Shown here one piece after another: positions 6,776 through 12,527 of a DNA stretch of 13,691 nt; within the stretch, counting starts at the first letter, position 1, and each line of letters begins with the position of its first letter. Both the position numbers and the translations under genes were made by a program. Origin of the DNA: Blastococcus sp. Lineage in GTDB: Bacteria > Actinomycetota > Actinomycetes > Mycobacteriales > Geodermatophilaceae. A model generated the notes under the pieces. That model made no database searches. It saw only the letters and a program-made list of their open reading frames with translations, and was not told where the DNA came from. The DNA lies in NCBI GenBank assembly GCA_025963345.1, contig JAOPUS010000156.1:1-13691 (forward strand), written 5' to 3'.

Positions 6776-7602
6776 GAGTCGTCCCGAGCCGTGTTCTGCA
6801 GGCGGCCGATGCCCTCGACCTCGGTGACCAGGACGTCGCCGTCGGCGAGGTAGCGCGGTGGCTTCCGGGCGTGGCCGACGCCGCCGGGGGTGCCGGTGGC
6901 GATGACGTCCCCCGGCCGCAGCGTGAGAATCGTGGACGCGTAGCGGACCAGCGCCACGGGGTCGAAGACGAGGTCGCCGGTGTCGGCCTTCTGGACGGTC
7001 TCGCCGTTGAGCGTGGCGGTGATCGCCAGGGACGGCCGGACCCCGCCGCGGAGCTCGTCGGGCGTCACGAGGACCGGGCCGAGCGGCGTCGTCCCCTCGA
7101 AGGTCTTGCCCTGCAGCCATTCCTTGGTGCGGAACTGCCAGTCGCGCATCGTCACGTCGTTCATGACCGTGAACCCGGCGATGGCGGCCGCGGCCTGCTG
7201 CTCGTCCGCACGGCGGACGGTCGCGCCGATCACGACGGTGAGCTCGGCCTCCCAGTCGACGGCGTCGGACTCCGGGGCCAGGGCGATGTCGTCGTCGGCA
7301 CCGATGAGGGCGTCGGCGAACTTCGCGAACAGGGTGGGGTGCTCCGGCAGATCGCGTCCCATCTCCAGAATGTGGGTGCGGTAGTTCAGCCCGACGCAGA
7401 AGACCTTCCCCGGCCGCGGCACCACCGGGGCGAAGCCGGTGACGCCGGTCAGCGGTGTCTCGGCCGCGGCCGCGTGTGCCGACCAGTCGGGGGACTCGAG
7501 GAGCTCCCCGACGTCGCCGACCCCCAGGTCGACGTAGCCGCCGTCCTCGGTGACCCGGACCGCCCGGGTGCCGGAGGGGGTGCGGACGGTCGCGAGCTTC
7601 AC
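6772..7602 (-). CDS. genF: Fumarylpyruvate hydrolase (FAH family)
   Basis: This is a 276-residue fumarylacetoacetate hydrolase-fold enzyme predicted to split fumarylpyruvate into fumarate and pyruvate, the last step of gentisate breakdown. Family landmarks are VFCVGLNYRTHILEMG (68-83), the metal ligands Glu118 and Glu120 in DWEAELTVVIG, Asp149 in FTVMNDVTMRDWQ, Lys166 in LQGKTFEG, and IATGTPGGVGHAR (234-246). Length is typical of short bacterial FAH proteins. Related FAH enzymes (acylpyruvases, 2-hydroxyhepta-2,4-diene-1,7-dioate isomerase) look alike; the neighbours decide the substrate. It starts with GTG at 7602 preceded by AAGGAG 5 nt away, overlapping the dioxygenase stop by 4 bp (GTGA), and it ends in a 4-bp ATGA overlap with the isomerase start. 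Both overlaps suggest coupled translation of dioxygenase, hydrolase and isomerase. Confidence 0.93.
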   Translation of the reverse strand: MKLATVRTPSGTRAVRVTEDGGYVDLGVGDVGELLESPDWSAHAAAAETPLTGVTGFAPVVPRPGKVFCVGLNYRTHILEMGRDLPEHPTLFAKFADALIGADDDIALAPESDAVDWEAELTVVIGATVRRADEQQAAAAIAGFTVMNDVTMRDWQFRTKEWLQGKTFEGTTPLGPVLVTPDELRGGVRPSLAITATLNGETVQKADTGDLVFDPVALVRYASTILTLRPGDVIATGTPGGVGHARKPPRYLADGDVLVTEVEGIGRLQNTARDDS

Positions 7603-8726
7603 GCGCGCTCCTTGCTCGTGGTGGGGGTGATCTCGACGCGGTCCTGGTGCAGTCGCTCGATGACCGGGGTGTCGCTGAACCGGAACAGGTCCAGCCCGGC
7701 CTCCGAGCGCAGGGTCAGCGGCTGCCAGGACGGGACGACGAAGAGGTCGCCGTGCTCGACGGTCCAGGTCGCGCCGCCGACGGTGACCTGACCGGTGCCC
7801 TCGAAGACCTGGAAGATCGAGGAGCCGACCTCGCGGCGGGTCGCGGTCTCGGTGCCCGGCGCGAGCCGGTGGAACTCGGTCCGGATGGTCGGCATGATGT
7901 CGCCGCCGGTCGTCGGGTTGGTGTAGCGCACGGCGGCGTGCCCGGGCTCGGTGGTCGCCGCGTAGCCCTCCCGCTCCAGGGCCAGCTGCTCGGTCAGCGC
8001 ACGGTCCGTGTGCTCCCAGCGGTAGGCCAGCAGCGGCGTGGCGGGCGTGGGCGTCAGGTGGGTGAGCGGCCGCAGCCCGGGGTGACCCCAGAGCCGCTCG
8101 GAGCGGGAGCGCTCGGGGGCGCTGGTGTCGTCGACGCGGTCGGGCCCGAACTCGAAGAACGTGGAGTCGGCGAAGTACTGGAAGGGGATGTCCAGGCCGT
8201 CGATCCAGGCCATCGGGCGGTCGCTGGTGTTGTGGTGGCCGTGCCAGTTCCAGCCCGCCTGGGGCAGGAAGTCACCGCGCCGCATGGCGACCGGGTCGCC
8301 GTTGACGACGGTCCAGACACCCTCGCCCTCGACGACGAAGCGGAAGGCGTTCTGGGTGTGCCGGTGGACCGGTGCGTCCTCACGGGGGTTCAGATACTGG
8401 ATCGCCGCCCAGAGCGTGGGGCTGGCGAAGGGCCGGCCGTCGAGGCCGGGGTTGGCCAGCGCGATGGCCCGGCGCTCACCGCCGCGGCCCACCGGCACCA
8501 GCTCGCCGGCCCGCTCGGCCAGCGGCAGGAGGTCTGCCCAGCGCCAGCAGTGGGGGAGGGCCCGCGACCGGGGGGCGTCGGGCATGAGGTCGCCGATCTC
8601 GGTCCACAGCGGCACGAGCAGTTGCTTCTCGAATCCGCGGTACAGGTCCTCGAGCTCCGGCGTCCGGGGCGGCTGGGCGGGCCCGTCGGTGGCGGTGATC
8701 GAGACCGGAGACTGGTCGGCGGTCAT
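7599..8726 (-). CDS. genD: Gentisate 1,2-dioxygenase (bicupin)
   Basis: This is a 375-residue bicupin predicted to open the gentisate ring to maleylpyruvate using Fe(II) and oxygen. The N-terminal cupin holds the metal-binding set: His121 and His123 in PVHRHTQNAFRFVVEGEG (119-136), and the WHGHHN stretch with His162. The C-terminal cupin (about 280-350) has TRREVGSSIFQVFEGTGQV in the matching place with no histidines, so only the first cupin should carry iron, as known for the family. Length fits (345-380 is usual). GTG 8732 is a possible in-frame start, but a full AAGGAGG at 8735-8741 lies 8 nt before the ATG at 8726 and only 2 nt before that GTG, so 8726 is chosen. It is the first gene of the operon, followed by the hydrolase with a 4-bp overlap. 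It faces the IclR regulator across an 80-bp control region. Confidence 0.95.
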   Translation of the reverse strand: MTADQSPVSITATDGPAQPPRTPELEDLYRGFEKQLLVPLWTEIGDLMPDAPRSRALPHCWRWADLLPLAERAGELVPVGRGGERRAIALANPGLDGRPFASPTLWAAIQYLNPREDAPVHRHTQNAFRFVVEGEGVWTVVNGDPVAMRRGDFLPQAGWNWHGHHNTSDRPMAWIDGLDIPFQYFADSTFFEFGPDRVDDTSAPERSRSERLWGHPGLRPLTHLTPTPATPLLAYRWEHTDRALTEQLALEREGYAATTEPGHAAVRYTNPTTGGDIMPTIRTEFHRLAPGTETATRREVGSSIFQVFEGTGQVTVGGATWTVEHGDLFVVPSWQPLTLRSEAGLDLFRFSDTPVIERLHQDRVEITPTTSKERA

Positions 8727-8734
8727 GCGCACGT

Positions 8735-8741
8735 CCTCCTT
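8735..8741 (-). promoter_or_regulatory. Shine-Dalgarno of gentisate dioxygenase gene
   Basis: On the minus strand this reads AAGGAGG, complementary to the 3' end of 16S rRNA. It stands 8 nt before ATG 8726, which decides between that start and the GTG at 8732. It also shows that the catabolic operon, unlike the divergent regulator, has a leadered mRNA. Confidence 0.8.
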
Positions 8742-8776
8742 GGCGCGACAGCGGGGGTGACCTGAACCCTCTACGC

Positions 8777-8793
8777 ATTCCGGTAGCAGGAAT
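8777..8793. promoter_or_regulatory. Inverted repeat ATTCC-N7-GGAAT, candidate GenR (IclR) operator
   Basis: A perfect 5-bp inverted repeat with a 7-bp spacer (GGTAGCA) lies in the divergent regulator/dioxygenase region. From memory, the binding motif reported for Corynebacterium glutamicum GenR, the IclR-type regulator of the same pathway, is ATTCC-N7(5)-GGAAT, which this matches exactly. The right half ends at the first base of the TAGTCT -10 of the regulator, a good position for self-repression. On the other strand it lies just upstream of a TAGAGG -10-like hexamer for the catabolic operon, where an activator would bind. Confidence 0.72.
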
Positions 8794-8798
8794 AGTCT
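8793..8798 (+). promoter_or_regulatory. Candidate leaderless -10 element (TAGTCT) of the IclR regulator
   Basis: TAGTCT fits TANNNT and ends 8 nt before ATG 8807. There is no ribosome-binding site near that ATG, so a leaderless transcript is likely. It abuts and shares one base with the ATTCC-N7-GGAAT repeat. No recognisable -35 is present. Confidence 0.45.
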
Positions 8799-8806
8799 TT
8801 TCTGCC

Positions 8807-9559
8807 ATGAGGAACAAGCCGCCGTACGCGATCGCCTCGGTCGACTCCGCCCTGCTGCTGGCCGCCCTGCTGCAGCAGGAGGGGCCGCTCCGGGTCACCG
8901 ACGCGGCCGAACGGTTGGGCGTCTCGGTCTCCACCGCCCACCGGCTGCTGGCGATGCTGGTCTACCGCGACTTCGCCGAGCAGCAGGAGGACCGGCGCTA
9001 CCGTGCCGGGCGGGTGCTGCGGGAGGCGGTCGCCCCGGAGGCACCCGTGGCGCGGCTCCGGCAGGTGGCGCTGCCGCACCTCCGGGACCTGGTGGACCGG
9101 CTCGGGGAGACCGTCAACGTGATGGTCCTGGCCGGGAGCGAGGTGCGTTTCGTGGCCACGGCGGAGTGCGACCACGTGCTGCGCGTGGGCGACCGCACCG
9201 GGCGCTCGCTCCCGGCGCACCTGGCGTCCGGCGGCAAGGCCATCCTCGCCGCGCTCGCCCCCGAGGACCTGGCCCAGGTGCTGGGAGACATCGGGGAGGA
9301 CCTGGGGGAGGACGAGGTCGTGCGGCTGCGGAAGGAGCTGAACGTCGTCCGGCGGCGCGGCTTCGCCGTCAACGACCAGTCGACCGAGGCCGGGCTCACC
9401 GCCGTCGGGGTGGCGATCCCGGACCCCGGCGGCACGCTGCGCGCGGCGATCTCGATCGCCGTCCCGACCGTGCGCTACTCCCGCGAGCTCCTGCCGATCT
9501 GGACGGCGGCACTGGCCGGGGCGGCGACAGCGGTCGGCACCGCACTCGCGCGGCCCTAG
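8807..9559 (+). CDS. genR: IclR-family regulator of the gentisate operon (GenR-like)
   Basis: This is a 250-residue IclR-type regulator divergent from the gentisate genes. The N-terminal winged helix is at about 8-70, with the HTH RVTDAAERLGVSVSTAHRLLAML (29-51). The rest is the IclR effector domain: LRDLVDRLGETVNVMVL (92-108), RSLPAHLASGGKAILAAL (133-150), RRRGFAVNDQSTEAGLTAVGVAI (182-204). By position it should bind 3-hydroxybenzoate and/or gentisate and control the divergent operon and itself. The inverted repeat in the shared 80-bp promoter region is the expected operator. ATG 8807 has no Shine-Dalgarno but a TAGTCT 8 nt upstream, suggesting a leaderless mRNA. Its TAG stop overlaps the -10-like TAGGGT in front of the next gene. 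The symbol follows the Corynebacterium system and is an inference from context. Confidence 0.9.
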   Translation: MRNKPPYAIASVDSALLLAALLQQEGPLRVTDAAERLGVSVSTAHRLLAMLVYRDFAEQQEDRRYRAGRVLREAVAPEAPVARLRQVALPHLRDLVDRLGETVNVMVLAGSEVRFVATAECDHVLRVGDRTGRSLPAHLASGGKAILAALAPEDLAQVLGDIGEDLGEDEVVRLRKELNVVRRRGFAVNDQSTEAGLTAVGVAIPDPGGTLRAAISIAVPTVRYSRELLPIWTAALAGAATAVGTALARP

Positions 9560-9562
9560 GGT
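9557..9562 (+). promoter_or_regulatory. Candidate leaderless -10 element (TAGGGT) overlapping the regulator stop codon
   Basis: TAGGGT begins with the TAG stop of the IclR gene and ends 7 nt before ATG 9570, which lacks a ribosome-binding site. This would let the reductase gene be transcribed on its own as a leaderless mRNA even though it is only 10 bp from the regulator. Confidence 0.45.
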
Positions 9563-9569
9563 CTGCCGG

Positions 9570-10145
9570 ATGAGGCGGATCGTGCTGATGACGTCGGTGT
9601 CGCTCGACGGGTACTTCGAGGGGCCGGGCGGGAACCTCGACTGGCACCTCGTGGACGACGAGGTGCACGCCGAGTTCAACGAGGTGCTGGGTGCGATGAG
9701 CGCCTTTCTCGACGGCCGGGTCACCCACGAGCTGATGGCCGAGTTCTGGCCGACGGCCGACAGCGATCCGGACAGCTCGCCGCCGATGGTGGAGTTCGCA
9801 CGAATCTGGCGGGACATGCCGAAGGTCGTGTTCTCCCGGACGCTGGAGCGCGCCGACTGGAACGCCACGCTCGTCCGGGAGGTCGACCCGGAGGAGATCC
9901 GCCGGATGCAGGCCCAGCCCGGCGGGGACATGGCCGTCGGGGGAGCCGATCTCGCCGACACCTTCCGGAAGCTCGACCTGATCGACGAGTACCGGCTCTA
10001 CGTGCATCCGGTGCTGCTCGGCCGGGGGACCCCGCTGTTCCGGCCCGCGGACGCCCCGGCCGGGCTCCGTCTCCTGGAGACCCGGACCTTCGGCAACGGC
10101 GTGGTCCTGCTCCGCTACGAGCGCCCCGGCCGGTCGTCCGACTGA
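9570..10145 (+). CDS. Dihydrofolate reductase-like (RibD C-terminal domain) family protein
   Basis: This is a 191-residue protein of the RibD-C/DHFR-like superfamily (YwjB/YyaP-type), a cytoplasmic NADPH-dependent reductase fold whose substrates in stand-alone members are mostly unknown. Visible are the N-terminal IVLMTSVSLDGYFEGPGGNLDW (4-25), GRVTHELM (49-56), KVVFSRTLE (85-93), GDMAVGGADLADTF (119-132; glycine-rich NADPH-binding loop) and YRLYVHPVLLGRGTPLF (141-157), in the family order. Length is typical. It is unlikely to be the main dihydrofolate reductase, since the folA active-site pattern is missing. ATG 9570 follows the IclR gene by 10 bp but has a promoter-like TAGGGT of its own. 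No link to gentisate metabolism is evident from the sequence. It converges on dctA with 132 bp between. Confidence 0.88.
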   Translation: MRRIVLMTSVSLDGYFEGPGGNLDWHLVDDEVHAEFNEVLGAMSAFLDGRVTHELMAEFWPTADSDPDSSPPMVEFARIWRDMPKVVFSRTLERADWNATLVREVDPEEIRRMQAQPGGDMAVGGADLADTFRKLDLIDEYRLYVHPVLLGRGTPLFRPADAPAGLRLLETRTFGNGVVLLRYERPGRSSD

Positions 10146-10190
10146 GCGGCCCCGGTCAGAGGGCCTTCCTGACGGTCTCCGACCTGATGT

Positions 10191-10205
10191 GGGGGAGCAC
10201 CCCCC
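10191..10205. terminator. G/C hairpin between convergent genes, possible bidirectional terminator
   Basis: GGGGG, a 4-base loop AGCA, then CCCCC forms a short strong stem in the 132-bp gap (10146-10277) between the convergent reductase and dctA genes. There is no T tract on either strand, so it would be a non-canonical terminator, as is common in actinobacteria. The same gap holds a weaker GTCAG/CTGAC repeat (10155-10173) and a 12-bp palindrome ACCGGCGCCGGT (10236-10247), either of which may add to termination. Confidence 0.4.
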
Positions 10206-10277
10206 TCGAGCGCGCCACCGCCTGACCGACCGGTCACCGGCGCCGGTCCGAGGACCCGGCGCCGAGCCGTGTCCGGG

Positions 10278-11657
10278 TCAGTGGGCCGTCCCGGCGGTGT
10301 CCTTGGCGGGGTCGGGCTCTCGGACGTCGGCGTGGTCGTCGATCATCCGGGCCTCGTCGAACGGGCTCTCGCCAGAGAGGGCCGCCGACAGCTGCTCCCG
10401 GTCGAGTTGATTCGTCCACGTGGCCACGAGGACGGTGGCGACGGCGTTGCCGGCGAAGTTGGTCAACGCCCGGGCCTCGGACATGAAACGGTCGATGCCC
10501 ACGATGAGACCGACACCGTCGAGCAGTTCCGGGCGGTGTGCGGAGAGGCCGCCGGCGAGGGTGGCCAGTCCGGCGCCGGTGACCCCGGCCGCGCCCTTCG
10601 AGGCGACGATCATGAACGCCAGCAACCCGATCTGCTCGCCGATCGACAGCGGATCGCCCAGTGCGTCCGCGATGAACAGCGACGCCATCGTGAGGTAGAT
10701 GGCGGTGCCGTCGAGGTTGAAGGAGTACCCGGTCGGAACCACGATTCCGACGACCGGCTGGCTCACTCCCGCGTGCTCCATCTTGGCGATGAGCCGGGGC
10801 AGCGCGGTCTCCGAGGACGACGTGGAGAGGATCAGCAGGAACTCCCGGCCGAGGTACCTCATCAGCGCGAAGACGTTCACCTGGGCGACCAACCGGAGGA
10901 GGAGCCCGAGGATGCCGAAGACGAAGACCGCGCAGGTGGCGTAGAAGGCGATCATGATCATCCCGAGGCTCTTGAGGGCGTCGAGTCCGGTCTCACCTAC
11001 GACCGCTGCGATGGCCCCGAAGGCGCCGATCGGCGCGACCCACATGACCATCGCCAGGATGCGGAAGACCAGCTTCTGTAGATATCCGATCCCGCGCAGG
11101 ATCGGCTCTCCGCCGCGCCCCATGGCCTGGAGTGCGAATCCGACGAGAAGCGCGACGAGCAGTGCCTGCAGCACCGATCCCTCGGTCAGCGCGGACACCA
11201 GCGTGGTGGGGATCAGGCCGAGCAGGAAGTCGACGGTGCCGCCGCTCCCCTCGGCCGTGGTGGCGAGGGCGGCGCCCTGGCCGCGCAGCTCGTCGGACAG
11301 GTCCAGACCCGCCCCGGGGTGCACGAGGTTGCCGACCACCAGCCCGATGGCCAGGGCCACCGTCGACATCACCAGGAAATAGGCCAGGGCGAGCCCGCCG
11401 ATCCGGCCCACGCTGGCGGCCTGCCGGACGGCGCCGATCCCCAGCACGATCGTGCAGAAGATGATCGGCGCGATCAGCATCTTGATGAGCCCGACGAACG
11501 CCGTGCCGAGCCACTTGAGGCCCACGGCGAAGTCGGGGAACACGAAGCCCACGACGATTCCGAGGATCACGGCCGCGATCACCGCGATGTAGAGCCAGTG
11601 TGTGCGGTCCCGCCGTGCCGGTGCTGCCTGCTCCGCGGTCGCCGATCCTGACGACAT
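10278..11657 (-). CDS. dctA: C4-dicarboxylate/cation symporter (DAACS family)
   Basis: This is a 459-residue inner-membrane symporter, predicted to import succinate, fumarate or malate with H+ or Na+. The fold's hallmarks are present: N-terminal helices (WLYIAVIAAVILGIVVGFVF, 21-40), the serine-rich hairpin tip with SSSETALP (280-287), YSFNLDGTAIYLTMA (311-325), ASKGAAGVTGAGLATLAG (352-369) and DRFMSEARALTNFAGNAVATVLVA (389-412). The Asn-Leu-Asp-Gly-Thr and Ser-Glu-Ala-Arg signatures favour the DctA type over glutamate carriers, though the family is hard to split by eye. ATG 11657 has AGGAGGA 3 nt upstream. The frame is open for hundreds of codons further upstream, but that sequence is the decayed phosphatase region and antisense to the amylase gene. 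The 459 residues, against about 430 in E. coli, include a charged 40-residue C-terminal tail. It is a separate unit from the gentisate genes but could serve the same carbon flow through fumarate. Confidence 0.93.
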   Translation of the reverse strand: MSSGSATAEQAAPARRDRTHWLYIAVIAAVILGIVVGFVFPDFAVGLKWLGTAFVGLIKMLIAPIIFCTIVLGIGAVRQAASVGRIGGLALAYFLVMSTVALAIGLVVGNLVHPGAGLDLSDELRGQGAALATTAEGSGGTVDFLLGLIPTTLVSALTEGSVLQALLVALLVGFALQAMGRGGEPILRGIGYLQKLVFRILAMVMWVAPIGAFGAIAAVVGETGLDALKSLGMIMIAFYATCAVFVFGILGLLLRLVAQVNVFALMRYLGREFLLILSTSSSETALPRLIAKMEHAGVSQPVVGIVVPTGYSFNLDGTAIYLTMASLFIADALGDPLSIGEQIGLLAFMIVASKGAAGVTGAGLATLAGGLSAHRPELLDGVGLIVGIDRFMSEARALTNFAGNAVATVLVATWTNQLDREQLSAALSGESPFDEARMIDDHADVREPDPAKDTAGTAH

Positions 11658-11769
11658 GGCTCCTCCTGTGGGACGGGCCGGTGGGCGTGACTCCGGCGTG
11701 CCTACCGTTCGCGGCTCCCGGCCCGCCCGCAACCGGGGCGGCGGAGCACCCCGCGCCGGCCGGCCGGCC

Positions 11770-12365
11770 ACGGGTGTGCCAGGCCGGCGGGCGGACCCTT
11801 GCACGAAGGTGAGCAGCGCGCCGATCGCTCCGATCGTCTGGTGGCAGGTCGGCGAGCGGCCGCCCCACCACGTCCTCCTGTACGACGACCGCCCTGCGGC
11901 CGGTCCCGCGGCGTCGCCGGAGATGACACCGGTACCGCGACGGCGCCCCTCGCGGAGGACCGCACCGACCGGCAGGCCGGCCGGCCGCTCCCGGCCGACG
12001 AGGGTTTTCACGGGGTCGGCCGCCCCGTAGACCAGGAGACCGGAGACCAGCCCCGTCACGGGCCATTCGGTAGAGCCGGGTCGGCGCCGCCAGGGCCGCG
12101 AGCGTGGGCACCGCGACGACGTTCCCCAGCTGCATGACCACCCATGCGACGGGCAAGGCGATACCGGAGAGGTCGTCGACCAGCCGGACAGGTCGCGCTC
12201 GAACACCGACAACTGGCGCTGCTGCGCGGCGAGGGTGCAGACCACCACGACGGCCGGCCCAGCGCGACGCGCACGAGGTCGACCGGATGACGGATCGGTC
12301 CGCGGGGCCGGGACGTACTGCGCTCGGGGTACCTCGCACACCGTCGTCACCTCCCGCGTCGTCAT
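11770..12365 (-). pseudogene. Decayed PAP2-superfamily phosphatase gene
   Basis: Pieces of one membrane phosphatase can be read in order on the minus strand, in all three frames. A possible start is ATG 12365. RHPVDLVRVALG (about 12300) is in one frame, VVVVCTLAAQQRQLSVFERD in a second, and RLVDDLSGIALPVAWVVMQLGN onward in the third. The second frame returns with LVSGLLVYGAADPVKTLVGRERP, which contains the PAP2 motif KX6RP (Lys at 12006-12008, Arg-Pro at 11982-11987). The next PAP2 motif, normally SGH, reads SGD at 11913-11921; GAC for CAC is a single base change. The third motif (SRX5HX3D) is not visible, and only a short tail (GAIGALLTFVQGSARRP) resembles a PAP2 C-terminus, so an internal deletion is likely. 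With several frameshifts and a lost catalytic histidine it cannot make a working enzyme. Ends are approximate. The remaining 112 bases up to dctA and 162 bases up to the amylase gene hold nothing I recognise. Confidence 0.8.
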
Positions 12366-12527
12366 GGCGCGAGTGGACACCCCGCCGGCGCCCGCGAGGC
12401 AGGGGTCTTCGTCCCGGTCGGGGCGCACGGGGGGCCGACCCGCATCGTCAGCTGAGGCAGTGCGTGAGACCGTTGGCCCCGGTTCCCGCCGCGTGGGGCA
12501 TCCGGCGGCGTGGGGCAGTGTGAGGGC

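Noticed and set aside
8730..8732. GTG 8732 as start of the gentisate dioxygenase
   Set aside because: The AAGGAGG would be only 2 nt away, while it is 8 nt from ATG 8726.
10236..10247. The 12-bp palindrome ACCGGCGCCGGT as an operator
   Set aside because: It lies between two convergent genes rather than at a promoter. A chance palindrome or part of a termination region is more likely.
11750..11990. Repeated CCGG runs near 11755 and 11975 as possible repeat elements
   Set aside because: They are short low-complexity GC runs with no longer flanking identity, expected by chance at this base composition.
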